NCBI GenBank assembly: GCA_013400115.1
Contig: VXBP01002286.1
Span: 129,657 to 193,656, forward strand
Length of the DNA stretch: 64,000 bases
Direction of reading: 5' to 3'
Origin: Rhinopomastus cyanomelas
Taxonomy: Eukaryota > Chordata > Aves > Bucerotiformes > Rhinopomastidae
Each line of letters opens with the position of its first letter. The first letter of the stretch is position 1. The translations under genes were made by a program, and so were the position numbers. The notes beneath the pieces were generated by a model. That model saw nothing but the letters and a program-made list of their open reading frames with translations, did not search any database and was not told the DNA's origin. This document shows positions 10,513 through 23,130 of this stretch, one piece after another.

Positions 10513-10960
10513 TTGGAGCTAGTCCATAAGGATGATCAGAGCACTGAAGCACCTCTCATATAAGGGCAGGCTGAATGACACTTTTCAGCCTGGAGAAGAG
10601 AATGTTCAAGGTGGCTTTTATAGCAGCCTTCAAGTAGCTGAAGGGGTTCCACAGAAAGGTTGGAGAGGATGTTTTGATGATGGATTCTAGTGATAGGACA
10701 AGGACGAATGGTTTCAAGCTAAAAGAGGGCAGATTTATATTGGACCTTAGGAAGAAATTCCTTAGTGGGAGAGTGGTGAGGCACTGGAACAGGTTGCCCA
10801 GGGAGGTTGTGGATGTTTCCTTCCTGTAAGTGTTGAAGGCCAGGCTGAATGGGCAACCTGGTCTGGTGAGACGTCTCCCTGCCTATGGCAGGGAGGTTAC
10901 AACTGGATGATCTGAGGTCCCTTTCAACCTAAGGCATTCTGTGATTCAGTAGTTCTCCTG
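10513..10960 (+). mobile_element. CR1 LINE, sense, right part after the nested copy
   Basis: Resumes at the stretch normally encoding LERVQRRATK and runs to the 3' UTR (GGATGATCTGAGGTCCCTTTC) and a short ATTCTGTGATTC tail. Numerous indels; older than the copy inserted in it. Confidence 0.85.
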
Positions 10961-11705
10961 TTTTTGGTCAGGAAATGGGTGATGGGGGGCACTAGTGATT
11001 TTCAACCTACCATTGTATAAATTTAATTGATTATGTGCTGCTGCAATTGAAGTAGCACTGTTCATTTCTTCAAGACCCCACCAGACCTAAGGACTTTCAC
11101 TGATTTTATAAGGTACACTGGAATACATGCTATTTTGGATGTTTTGGAGAACCCTAGCAAGAGTAGTGACAGATAAGTTTTGATAAAAGGAAAAGGAGGT
11201 AAATGGGTGACAGAGTACCTTTGTCCTTGATTTGAAGTTTTGTTGTAAATGGATCTTCCAGACATCTTCATGAATCTGCTAACAGCACTTTTTATGGCCG
11301 TGACTTTTCTGAGACTTGTGTTGTGCAATGAGAGAGAAGGGATATTGGCAAGTAAATAAATGCAACAAAATTGAAGATGGGATATTTAGCTTGCCTCTGT
11401 CAAAATAAGAGTGACAATAATAAAAATGACTAAAATTTTCTGCCTCATGTGATGAAAAATATAATTTCTAGATTTTGGGAGAAAATTGTTAAATATTCCC
11501 TAGAAGTGAGGTTCTTCACCTGGTGGACATGGGCACATCTTGGTCCTGTTGTCTTTTTCACCAGAAAACTTTGTCTGAGGATTACAGGGATCTACGAGAA
11601 CAATTTAGTCGTGTTAGCCACTAACTTTAATTACTACAATGAAGGCTGATAGTGTGTTATGTACATTAAGACTGCTGTATTAACTGTATTGTGTATATTG
11701 TGTGA
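10961..11705. other. Spacer, nothing recognised
   Basis: AT-rich sequence between two CR1 copies without a supported feature. Confidence 0.5.
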
Positions 11706-11709
11706 GATC

Positions 11710-12030
11710 AGTGCTGGTCTCTTTTCCCAAGTTTCAAGCAATAGGACAAGAGGAGATGACCTCAGGTTGAGCCAAGGGAGGTTTAGATTGGACATTAGGG
11801 AAAATATTTTCACAAAAATACTTACAAAAAAATTTTTCAAAAAAATACTTCAGAAAGGAAATGGCACAGTCATAATTCCTGGAGGTATTACATATTAAAA
11901 TATATGTAGATGAGGCACTTAGTGACATGGTTAAGTAGTAGATTTTGCAGTGTTAGGTTTGTGGTTAGACTTGATTTAAGAGATCTATTTCAAACTACAT
12001 TGTTCTGTGATTCTGTGATTCTCTGTGGTT
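11710..12030 (+). mobile_element. CR1 LINE 3' fragment, sense, degenerate
   Basis: Begins at the codons normally read SNRTRGN.LKLRQGRF (11735-11790) and ends in (TTCTGTGA)n at 11999-12025. An A/T-rich expansion of short ACAAAAATACTT-like units (11810-11850) has grown within it. Old copy. Confidence 0.8.
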
Positions 12031-14590
12031 CACTGATACCTAAACTATTGCACATTTTGGATGGACCTAAACTGTTGTGAATGTATATGTCTGTGCAGAG
12101 AGGTCAACCTATGAATCACATATACCGTAACCTCCATATGTCTCTGTCTAGATCATTCTGTTTGTGTGGTGGAGAACGTGCACACATTTTTCTGCCTAAG
12201 AGGTATTAGTCAAAAACTGCCTAGACAATAGTTTACCTTATCTAGGAAAGTAGGAGGGGAATAGTCTGTGAAGCTTTGCTAGTTCAGTTACATCTCTTGT
12301 TGAGAGTCTGGAAGTGGTATACAGGAAGGAAGAATTTATTTTCTCTATTTAAAAAAATAAATACATTGGATTTTTTTCTCCTCCTTTTCAAGTAGCGGGA
12401 ACACCATATTTCAACGGTCGATGGCTGCTGAGAATGATGAGGTGAAGAATTTCTAAATTTATATTTAGAACAAGTGCTTCCTAGATCAGAGGCGTAACAT
12501 GAAATGTCCATTTCTGCGGCGGTCATTGCTTTAGTGAGCTGCAGGATTGAGGTCTTTGACCTTTAGAGTGAGAAGCAAGGAAATACTTTGAAGCAATCTT
12601 GTATTTGGCAGAAAATAGCTAGTCTGAGCATTGAGGAATGCTCAATTTGTTATTTAGATTTTTAAAATCACATATAGTATTTATGTAGCTATGAACTTTG
12701 TTATTGAATTTCATATATTGCATATGAGCAATGTTTTTGTGTTTTGGAGTACAGATATATGTTTTTAGAAGCTGCATTTAACATATATGGTTTTAAATAT
12801 TTGGCTCAGATATGATATTATGAATGCCAATCACTATGCCAGGTGTTCACCTGCCCCAGCTATTTCCTCCAATTCTCTATGGAAAGTTCTTCCTTTTCCC
12901 TGTGTTCGTTTGGAACATTTCCTTCCTGATCTCCAAGATCTCTGCAGCAGAAACAGCATGTTTCTGTGTCTTTAGTAAATCAAACTGAACCTTTATATTT
13001 TCTGTTATGAACAATTTCCTATTTTTTCACTTGTGAAAATTCACATAAGATACTGTTGTGACAAGAAATTCAGCTTAGCATGTTCTGGCAGGAATGTTGC
13101 AGGTATGTTTTGATGATAATAATAAGTATTTCTGCCCTGGAGTAAGGAAACCCCACTCATGCCTGGCAGTGGCTTGCATGCATCTCTGAAGAACAAAATT
13201 ATCAGATGATAGTGGGAGAAAGTGAGAACTTAAGAAATGAAGGAAAGGCAGCAGAGCAACATACAGTGCTTAGGAAGTATATGAAGAACTGTTACAATGT
13301 GGTAATGTTACCGTGATCATTGTATTAGAGCAATGGGATTGCTGAAAGAGGAGAGATTAGTCAGTGAAAGCAAAAGCCTTGGCAGTAGCAGGGAAATACT
13401 AATTACAGGTTAAAAATTACCTCTGTATGTGAAGCCCACCATAAAACCGCAGAGCCTTGTACCAGCTCTTTATTTTTTTATCCACTTTGTGACTCTTGGA
13501 TTTCTGTTTGCATGATTGACGTTAGAATCAGACACATGCTATTGCTAGGAGGCTGCAGAGGATCATGCATTTTCCTTGCTGTAGTCAGGAAGGGTCTGTT
13601 TTTCTCGTAGCATTTTTTTTCTCTTATCCTCAGAAAAACATATTGCTCCAGTCATTACCATAGGGACTAGAAACACATGTAGCATATCCTTCCACAGTGG
13701 TTTTGCAGACTGCTCTACAAGCCTGTGCAATCCCAGTAGTTTGACACCATGTTATCTTTATTTATTTAAGACTTTGTCTACTCTCTTGAAGAAAAATGCA
13801 TTCTGAATTGTAGACAAGTTCACAAGAAGTAACAAATTAGCTCATTTTTTCCCCAGTTCCTTAGTCTCTGTTATAACATAACTTGAAAACAAAAAAACAA
13901 ACAAGTCACTACTTCAAGCCCTCTCAAGGTCTTTGGATACAAGAACAAATATTGTCCTTAAGCTAACAGGATTTTCATTACTTCTGTCTCGCCCTACTAG
14001 ACCTGCAAGATTAATGTAACCAAGATTAGGGAAAGTTAACACAAAGGCTATTTCATTTGTGTTCTGGGAGTAACAGAACAAGAATCCTTCCTTGTTACTA
14101 GGCATTAGTTCAAAGCTGAATGTTGTATTTATGTTCTAAATTTGGATTTCACTCAGTGAATGGCTTCAGGCCCAAGCTTGGATGATTAAATTAGAAGTCT
14201 GATTAAGCATGTAATGAAAAAAAATACTTTACCCATGGTTTAAATTTAATTTTGCCTTGTTTTACTGAAGAAAAATTAAGAAAAAAACCATAAAAACTTC
14301 TACTGTACTGACAACTGTACTGAAAAAAACCTGGATACTTTACCAAATGTATCCAGGTGAAATATGATTGTGTTTAGTTTTCAGTGCACCTGGTCCTTTA
14401 CTGTCAAGTGACTTGGGATGTTTAAGTGCTAGGACAAAAGTGCAAGGCTAGGTAAACTATCCTCTACATGGCCTACAATATTTCAAGGATCTGAAGTCAC
14501 TCAGATAGTCCGACCCTATCTTTAAAATGGTTCCATCTTTATGCATAACCTTGTAAAATTTTACTGTGTCTCAACCAGTAAAATACGTAT
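12031..14590. other. Unique AT-rich DNA, nothing recognised
   Basis: About 2.5 kb with only short chance frames, no CR1 signature and no TIR/LTR ends that I could pair. Confidence 0.5.
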
Positions 14591-14594
14591 CCCC

Positions 14595-15425
14595 AATGCA
14601 GGGATATTACAGGCTGGAGCGATGGGCTGAGCTCAATTGTATGAGGTTTAACAAGGCCAAGTGCTGGGTCATGCACTTTGGTCACAACAACCCCCAGCAA
14701 CACTACAGGCTTGGTGAGGAGTGGCTGAAGAGCTGCTTGGTAGAGAGGGACCTGGGGGTGTTGATTGATAGCCGGCTGAACATGAGCCAGCAGTGTACCC
14801 AGCTGGACAAGAAGGCCAATGGCATCCTGGCCTGTATCAGAAACAGCGTGACCAGTAGGAGCAGGAAGGTGATTGTGCCCCTATACTCGGCCCTTGTGAG
14901 GCCTCACCTTGAGTACTGTGTCCAGTTTTGGTCACCACAGTACAGGAAGGACATTGAGGTGCTGGAACGAGTTCAAAGAAGGGCAACCAAGCTGGTGAAG
15001 GGGCTGGAGGGCATGCCTTATGAGGAGAGGCTGGGGGAGCTGGGGTTGTTTAGTCTGGAGAAGAGAAGACTGAGAGGGGACCTTATTGCCCTCTACCACT
15101 ACCTTAAAGGAGGTTGTGGCGAGGCTGGTGTTGGTCTCTTCTCTCCAATTAGTGATGATAGGACGAGGGGAAATGGCCTCAAGTTGCGTCAGGGAAGGTT
15201 TACACTGTATGTTAGAAGGAAATTCTTTACTGAGAGGGTGGTTAGGTGCTGGAATGGATTGCCCAGGGAGGTGGTGATGTCACCGACCCTGGAGGTGTTT
15301 AAGGAGTGGGTGGATGCAGCGCTTGGGGATATGGTCTAGCGGTTAGGCACTAGGAGAAAAGGTTGGACTTGATGACCCTGGAGGTTGTTTCCAGCTGTGA
15401 TGATTCTATGATTCTATGATTTTCT
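14595..15425 (+). mobile_element. CR1 LINE, sense, young, with intact ORF2 C-terminus
   Basis: Starts at the codons for LERWAELNCMRFN and stays open to the natural ORF2 stop at 15337-15339 (GDMV*), so ~250 codons have no disabling change. It passes HFGHNN, VERDLGVLIDSRLNMSQQC, LVRPHLEYCVQFWSPQ and RTRGNGLKLRQGRF. The 3' UTR (GGACTTGATGACCCTGGAGG) ends in three ATTCTATG-type units. It is the least damaged coding remnant in the window. It contains only the C-terminal part of the reverse transcriptase protein and cannot move by itself. Confidence 0.95.
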
Positions 15426-17230
15426 TAAATACTTTTCTTACATTTACTAGAATTTAATACATAAAAAATGGTAGTCTTAATCATTTGGAAATAAGAGGAA
15501 ATTGAACAAGCAGCGTGAAGATTCTAGTCCAAACTTTCCCCTTTTGCTGAAGTTAATCTTCATATATATCTCAAACTAGACATTCTCTGAAGCTGATCTT
15601 CCTTGTGTGCTCTTTGGAAAGCAGACCCTATTTTCATCTATTGCCAAAATGCTTAAATGCTGTTTGTTCAATAATGAGGCCAATTGAAAATAAATAAGAC
15701 TTCATTTCTGGGCATGGGCCAAGACAATACAGTAGACGCAACAGAAATCTCATACTTACAAAGAAATCTCACTAAGAAATAGACAATATTTTCACTCTAA
15801 GAATTCTTTTAGCAGTATTTCTTTGCTAATTGTTCATAGTTTCTTTGTTTCAAATAATCAGCAGATGTAGCCCAAAGTGCTGTAGATCTTCTCCTGCCCT
15901 TGACTAACAGAAAAAAATCAAAGAAGTGACCTCAGTAAAAGGAAATTTGCTATTGAAACAAAAGTAAATCTGCTTCCTTTCAAGACTTTTCATGGTACCC
16001 ACAGTGGCATGGCTTTCATTAGAAAGTTAGGAGGCCAAGGTTACAGGTGTACAGGATTGCCAGCCAGCTTTTGCAGCCAAATGGTTTAAAAGCAATCCAT
16101 GAGAGTACAGCTGCTCATAGTACAATGAGGTGAGGAACACATGAATGAATAGCCAAGTCAGTCTCTGTGGGTGAAGTGGGAAAGAAGAGATCTCTGCAAG
16201 TAATACAAATTATTCTGAAAATTTGCTATCAGTGAAATGAGCTATGCATCTGACAATGCCTTAAAGAACAGATGGATTGAAACTGGGATGCCATGTCCAA
16301 CTCATCTTATCGGCAGCCAAGAAGGGGGGACAAACATTTGAATTCCCAGCTTCAGTGTCACTCCTATCCATATGATTTTCTGTTAGACAGCAAAGATTTA
16401 AGAGTCTGTTTCCTGTTTAAGATGCAGCCATATTCTCATAAAACAACAATTCTCAGGAGATTTCATGGGATTTCTGACAAAAACCACATAATTGTTAAAA
16501 AAGTTGGCACAGTTGATTCTTTTAAACTTAAACCTTTAAGCTTAAAGCAAGACCAAATTCAGCACATATATACTAGAAAGTACCTGTGATGTTTGTTACT
16601 GGTGGAATTGTTTATCATTGCATTTATTGAATTTTATCTGTCACCTTTAGAACGTGCAAGCAGCTTTGCCCAGCTTCCACTGGGCCTCCCTTTTTCATAT
16701 CATTAGGCAGTGGATGGCCCAAGCTGCTCCCTAACACCAAGTCTTGATCAATGGGTTTATTTTTTCCTTTTAGTTTTAAAAAGATGTTATTTTTATGTAA
16801 AACTCTGCAACACCATTTAAACTTCTTCCAGTAGTTACAGTCAAATTCTGCCTCTAAAGAAACAGAGAGCTAGACAAGCTTCTTCATGAAATGATTTGTA
16901 TAACTTGCCTCTGTTTCTGGCTCAGGCAACTCTTGGTACGAATGCACGCTGATACCCAGTGTACGGAAAAAAGGGTTATAAGACTGGACAGTCATCAGTA
17001 TTTGGCCGTAACTCCACATTTCCAGGAGTTTTTTCCTGCTGAAAGTCTATCTCGTGAGTGCGAGCTTAGCAGTAGCAATGGACAAACTGGCTGCATGGAC
17101 CCTGCTTCCGATGCAAACGTGCGTGAGAAATAAATTATTGTGGGCAGAAGTTTTTAGTAGGGATCAGTACCAGAAATGGCCTTGTGTTTTTCTTTCCTCC
17201 TCATTCTCTTCTTTACTCTTAAAGGCAGAA
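15426..17230. other. Unique AT-rich DNA, nothing recognised
   Basis: No repeat recognised. A mildly CpG-bearing stretch at 16930-17140 is slightly different in composition but has no coding support I can name. Confidence 0.45.
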
Positions 17231-17234
17231 AAGA

Positions 17235-17580
17235 TTAAGTCATGCCAAGTTTTCTGCCCTCAGCCCCATCTAGTTTATCTAATCTGAATTCCTTCAACCT
17301 TTATCTATGGGACAAGTTTTTAAGACCTTCAGGCATTGATGTTACATGTTTGGATTGACTCACATACTTCTTGATGTGAACTGCCCAAAAATGGACACAT
17401 ACTACTGACAAGTACAAAGAAAGAGTTACTTCATGTGTTTTACAGACAAAGCTGTTGTTTATCTATCCCAGTATGGGTATGTTCTGTCTTTTGTAGCAGC
17501 CTTACATTGAATGGTTTTTCAGCTTGTGACTCACTGTAGATCAGAGGCCCATTTCTGTCGCACTAGAGATTTAATTATTC
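17235..17580 (-). mobile_element. Ancient CR1/L3-like LINE 3' fragment, antisense
   Basis: The order of motifs matches the older amniote CR1 group rather than the bird CR1 copies around it: AACTGCCCAAAAATGGACACA, ...AGCAGCCTTACATTG, CAGCTTGTGACTCACTGTAG, CAGAGGCCCATTTCTGTCGC (antisense of thumb region to C-terminus). Divergence is very high, as expected for an element that predates birds. Confidence 0.65.
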
Positions 17581-17589
17581 ATCCTATCA

Positions 17590-17675
17590 TTACAGGCTGG
17601 CCAGAACCTCATCCAGCCTGGCCTTAAACACCTCTAAGGACAGGGCCTCAACCACCTCCTTCTGCTGCCGCGTTG
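17590..17675 (-). mobile_element. CR1 LINE 3' scrap, antisense
   Basis: CATCCAGCCTGGCCTTAAAC followed by ACAGGGCCTCAACCACCTCC is the antisense of the CR1 ORF2 C-terminus (on the - strand KEVVEALSLEVFKARLDEVLASL). It stops abruptly before a C-rich run at 17701-17715. Confidence 0.8.
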
Positions 17676-17715
17676 TTACCATTTTATTTTTTATAATTAT
17701 CCCCTCCCCCCCCCC

Positions 17716-18045
17716 AGTGGCTGAAGTAGCTAAAGTGGCTCGGTCTCTTGCTGCTGCATGCGGTCTTAGCGTGGCTTCTGGTTTTGGCTCCTTTAAAGAC
17801 TTCCAGGTCTGCAACCCCTGCGATGTCTGCCTGGCTTTTCCCAGAAGAGTACCCAAATCTCAGCAGCTGCCTCTTGGATTCCTCGAGCTTTCTCATTCAG
17901 AGAACCCCCAGATCACTCAGAAACTTTTCGGGAGCCTGTGCTCTCACTGCCACATACGGTCTGAGTGCAACTTCTGGTTTTGCCTCCCTCAAAGATGTCT
18001 GGGTGAGCAGCCCTGTGGGAAATGTTCTCAGGTGACAGTACTGTG
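17716..18045 (+). repeat. CR1 5' UTR-like region with ~196-bp tandem duplication
   Basis: Two imperfect copies lie head to tail: 17761-17800 (CGGTCTTAGC...CTTTAAAGAC) pairs with 17957-17997 (CGGTCTGAGT...CTCAAAGATG), a period of 196 bases. The similarity extends both ways (for example GCAACCCCTGCGATGTCT versus GCAGCCCTGTGGGAAATGTT). The unit is also related to 62555-62740. CR1 ORF1-like sequence follows directly, so this is most likely the element's 5' UTR in sense orientation. Confidence 0.6.
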
Positions 18046-18375
18046 TTTAGTGATGGATCTCAGGGAGCAGATTAGGGAGAAAGATGCTTGAAGTCACCCC
18101 CTTCCTCCCATGGAAACAACCCACCAGGAAGATAGCCCCTACTACAGAGAATTTCCTGTCTTCTGCCCACCTCACATTGTTCTGGTGGCTACTACCTTCT
18201 CCAGTAGCCTTGCAGAATGGATACAGTGCTCTGCAAGGGAAAGAAAATAACAATGAGAGCAAAAACACTTTCATCTTGAAGGTAGCCTTCTCAGACCATT
18301 TATCACATTAAAACCAAGCCAATGAAGAATAAAAGCTGGTTCATCGTCATAGGTGATTTGCTTCTAAAGGGAATC
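18046..18375 (+). pseudogene. CR1 ORF1 remnant, sense
   Basis: Decayed first reading frame of CR1. On the + strand one can read the charged DLREQIREKD heptad piece, then SPVALQNGYSALQ (matching the ALHNRYSALQ-type stretch of CR1 ORF1) and near 18325-18372 the start of the esterase-like domain, SWFIVIGDLLLKG, equivalent to RVIVVGDSLL(R/K)G. Frames are broken several times. ORF1 protein binds nucleic acid and in CR1 carries an esterase domain. What follows at about 18395 is already ORF2, so most of the esterase domain and the ORF2 5' half are missing. Confidence 0.65.
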
Positions 18376-18394
18376 ATGTTGGATGCCTGTATCA

Positions 18395-19045
18395 GCAGCT
18401 GATATTGTATCCAGTTTTATTCAGTACATTTATCAATGTCCTGGATGAGGGCACAGAGTATACCCTCAGCAAGTTTGCTCATGATACAAAGCTGAGACAA
18501 GTGACTAACACACTGGAGGGTTGTGCTTCCATCCAGCATGACCTGAATATGTGAAGAATTGTCATGCAGGGCCACCACAGGCTAGACTGCTTTAGCCAGA
18601 GTGTAATTGGCAAGTCAAAAGAAGTTAACATCTCTTTGCATTAATCAAGATTGCATGTGAAGTATTTGGTCCAGCTTGTGGGTTTTCAGTGAAAAAGAAG
18701 TATTTTAAAAATGAAGTCCAGTAAACATCTACTCAGAAAGATGGGCTTATCCATCTCATGAAGAGAAAGGTAAGTATATGAAGGCAGATTGAAACTCTAC
18801 TGAAGTATAATAGTGAAAGGAGGCAACAGCCACAAGCTGCAGCTGTGGAAATTACATGTGGATGCAAGTACAGGATTTTCGTTGTGACAGTGGTTAATTA
18901 CTGGAGGAGATCACCTGGATCATCCTCGAGACAGTAGAAACTCAGCCTGGCAAAGACCTGAAAATCCTGACCTGTTTTGTAGGCTGACCCTGATTTGAGG
19001 AGAGGGTTGTACTAGGTGGCCTCGAGGGATACTTAGCAACCAATT
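18395..19045 (+). mobile_element. CR1 LINE ORF2 C-terminal half and 3' end, sense, old
   Basis: Recognisable from TTTATCAATGTCCTGGATGA (INVLDEG, for the usual INDLDEG) through SKFAHDTKL (a damaged FADDTKL box) to the 3' UTR stretch TACTAGGTGGCCTCGAGGGA. It probably belongs to the same insertion as 17716-18375 with an internal deletion. Confidence 0.7.
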
Positions 19046-22000
19046 TTTTTATTCTAAACAACATGAAAAGAAAAAAAAAGTAACATTTAAATGTCTAATT
19101 TTTTTTTCACACGACTTTTGATTAAGGGATCGAGGGACAGAAGGAAAAAGGGAAGGGTTACAAGCACCAGTAAATTTTATATTAAGAATAAACCAAAAAG
19201 TCAACTGCTGACATTTATTTAATTCAAACAGTCTTAATTAAAATCAATAGTTTTTTTTAAAACCAAAACTCCTTATCAAGTTTATGGTGTATTTATTTCT
19301 TACATGGCACTTCATTACTGCCAACCATAACCTAAGAGATTTTACAGATGGAGAAAGAACAGCAGTTCACTAGCAGAACTGGGAACAAAAGGTATTCCTT
19401 CCAGAGCAGTGCTCAAAGCTGTAGACAATTTTGCCTGTTACCTATTGGGAGAGATATTTTTTAAATTGCTGGGGGTTTTAATAAGTATTCAAAACTAGAT
19501 CAATGCTATGCATGTTCACACTTGGACAAAACACGGTCAGCTTGCTAGGCCCCCTTAAAAACACTTTATTGGCATTCATCTCTGACAATGTAAATTCTAA
19601 TGTATTTGTCTTACATGATATTCATGTTGTCTGAGTCCCGTATTCCAGTGAATATTGAAAAAAAGAGAAGGGAAAGCATTATCTGGGATCTGTATTTTCT
19701 CAGAAGATCAAAACATGGAATAGAAATATTAACAAATTACCACTATAGGAAAAGGCTCTTCGGTTTCAGCTGTTCTATTACAACAGCTTGAGACCTTGAA
19801 CATTCTGTCTCCTGTTGAGCTACTCCTTTTCCTGTCATGCTTTCTCTTTTCTGACAGCTAATTTTCTGGCTTACTATTCACTTATGTCTTCTTGCAGACT
19901 TTTTTCACAGCCTGTTTCATAACTTTGCTATCCTTTCTGCTCATATTTTTGGATCATGGTGTTATGGATGCTCCTGGCAGGTCATTGCAATTAATCAAGC
20001 ATGCGCTTCCTGTTCACTTTTCTTTAAGATATCTCCAAGGAAAACATACAATGGGATTCCAGTTTTCCTGGGAATGTTTACTGTTCGAGCTGCAGTAGAT
20101 TCTCAGAAAATTTTGACAAGATTGGGTATCATGCTACCTTCTCCTTCGACAGCTTGAAACTAGTTTGTACCTTACAACCTGATGACTTGTATATCAAAGA
20201 AAATTTATCTGAATCTCTTCAATCCCTTCGATAATTTTACAAAGTAAAAAATCTGTTGGAAAACAGCTAAGCCATTTGGCTTCAGTAATATCATGTCTGA
20301 ATCTCGTCAAAATGTATTCACTCCCCTCAGCCCATAAAACATATGAGAATACCTCATGAAACAGTGGAAACCTAAGTTAATGAAGTTCAAAGACTGGAAA
20401 CAGAATAAAATACAGTGTTTAGAGCAGAGAGAAATTCTTCTAAAATTTTGAACAGGAATGGAAGGAAGATCTGGATTTTTTAGTTTATCACAAAATAGAA
20501 CAGCACTGGGGAAAAATGTGATGTCTCAGTGTTATTAAACAGAAGTATTAACATACGTCCCCGAAGGAAATAGCTTGTTTTTAATCTTCATACCCAACTC
20601 CCACTTATAGCAATAACAGCTGCAAATGAAGTTCCAGGGTAATGGAAAGTTTTGTGTTAAGATGACTGTTTCTTGGAAAACTGGGAAAATTATACGCTGT
20701 GGATAATTAAGTCTTTCTTAATCTAAGAATATTGATCATATAACCATAAAACCAGCTAAGAATCATAGACTCCACAACTCAAACACAGAAGAAATGTATG
20801 CATTTGTGAATAAACATAGAGAAGAGAAATAGCTGGCAAAGTACTATACTTTGTGGAAGATTGTTTCAAATATGGGTCTGTAAAAATTGTGGATGACATC
20901 TGCTCCACCTAAATCATCTATAGCAATAAATTAAACAGTGTTGCAATAACTGCAGTTTGTAGTTTGAATAAAGCCATCCTGCTTTGGAAAGGTAAAAAAC
21001 ATCTATTACTAATGACAGAGGGTGTTGTATGCCAGGTTGCCTCAGTGCCAAATCCTGGACATTTAAAACTTAGTAACATAGATGTAATGCTGAGGTCTCT
21101 CTTCCTTACCAAGTTACAATCTGAATTCCTCAAACTCATACAATCTGAATTCCTCAAACTCATCTATTTTTCAGAGAGGAGTCTCAGCATGACTTCAAGA
21201 TATCCTAAATTCTGAGTACTGGTCATGGGGTGAGGTTGGGCCAGCCACAAGATGAATGACAAACACTTTCTATTAGCCTTTCTCCCTCCTCAGAAGGGAA
21301 AGAGAGAGGGAATGGGTTAAGAAATTTCTGTCACCACTGGTGCAGATGGCTAGTGAAGTCCTAGAATGGACACAGTGGCAGGCAGAAACTGGGCACAGAA
21401 GCCAGATTCAGGAATGCATGGTTTGGGACTGAAGGCAGAAAAGACAGAGCCCTCCTCAGACAGCATCCATTGAGGAAGAGTGGCAAAATGAGGAGAGAGG
21501 TCAAAAGTGCGGTTAACTGCAAAAAGTGCAGTTAGAAGAGACTGAGCTGAAAAGTGAAATCAGAGAACAGAATTATTATTCTTCTAACTCAGACCAGAAC
21601 AGCACATCCTAAGTTAGTTTAAGAGACACACCAACACTGTTCAGGCATTTTTCATTTATCTGCAGAGGGACTGTTCTAGGGGGAGGTGGTTTTGTCAGTA
21701 AGATACCCGAGTGTTTAAAGCACTAGTTCAGAAAGTGGGAGACACAGGTTTCAATATGAAGATACTGAACTCCCCTAACAGTTACTTCATTAGTAAGTCA
21801 TGAGTGTGGAGGAGAATATTATTTATTCCAACTCAATTCCATTGTGCAGTTCAGTCTACAAACCATTTTTGCAAAACAAAAAAGCAGGAAAGCAGTGTCC
21901 AAATGTTGTAGAATGATTAGTGCTGGGACACTTCATGTTTTCACATCTTGTTTTCTTAAGAGGCATGTGTTTTATTTTAGATTATTAAGGAAAACAATAC

Positions 22001-23130
22001 AATTTTCCTGCAAGCAGGCAGTAGATCTGTCTCTGGTTTGTCTCACCTGGTTGCTTGAGCATCATCATAATAAAGTTGTTATTTCTTGCTAACAGTTCCA
22101 GCACAAGATCTGGCTTACTTCAGGACTCAGAGTTTTGACTTAAAAAAATGAATGGAAAGCAAAGAGTTTCCACCCCGCTGCTCTGTCTTTGTATGCTTGA
22201 AGATTTCTCTTTTGACCAAAATTGAGGCAAGAATTCAAATTTCTTCTTTGTTGCTTGAGTTCTCTAATCATTAATCTGTTAGACCAAAGGAACATACATT
22301 TGCTGGACACAGTTACATGGCCTTACCAAGCAAAAGGCAGACATAAACTTCTAAATTACTCAAAGTCTAAAGATGAACATGGATATGTTCTATGCCACTG
22401 GAGCTGGAGAAGGCATTTCTGCTGAGCAGAATTATTTCCCTGTTTCTGATTTAGGACAATGTCTATATCCACTAAACAGGGAACTCTGGCGCTGACTTTA
22501 GACAGGCAGACTTTAGGTTCACAAATACTATACTTCAATTGTTAGTCAGGCAGGCTGTGGCATGAGTCCATTAAGTGCTGGTTTTTTACCTATACTACTG
22601 TCATTTAATCAGAATGTTCAGCAAGAAGAAGTCATCAGCTCCCTGTCTTAACCTTTTTAAGTTTGCACAACAAAATGGAAATCTGCAATGCTTTTGTTTT
22701 CAATACTTTTGTATATTGTCCTTTAGAAAGCTACTAAATAGATTTTGCAATGCTGGGAGCTAAAAAAACCTAGGGAAATAGAAATAAAGGAAGACAGATT
22801 AAAATGACTGAGAAACATTCAGGGCATACTCTAAGCTAAACCTAGTTTTTTACAAAGGAAAGGGGAACACTATGGCTAATGTTTTATTACAATAAACTTA
22901 TATTATCAGGATCTTAATGTAAAAAGTAGACAGAAAACTTACAGTATTAGGGTAATTAAACCAAAAATACAGATTGAAAATAGCCAAATAAAGTGACTTT
23001 GCTGCAGGAACAGTTAAAACTCATGGCCAAAAAGGGTGAGAAAATTGGCTCAGGATCTGAGATTTTAATATTGAATGTCTTCATTAGACTTGACACAAAA
23101 ATCTACATATATGCAAAGAAACTATACTGG
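19046..23130. other. Unique AT-rich DNA; one small tandem duplication
   Basis: Over 4 kb with no gene or mobile element that I can support. The only structure noted is the 24-bp duplication at 21117-21164, listed separately. Confidence 0.5.
21117..21164. repeat. 24-bp tandem duplication (two copies)
   Basis: Units 21117-21140 and 21141-21164 (CAATCTGAATTCCTCAAACT...) differ only in the last base, so the duplication is fairly recent. Confidence 0.9.
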
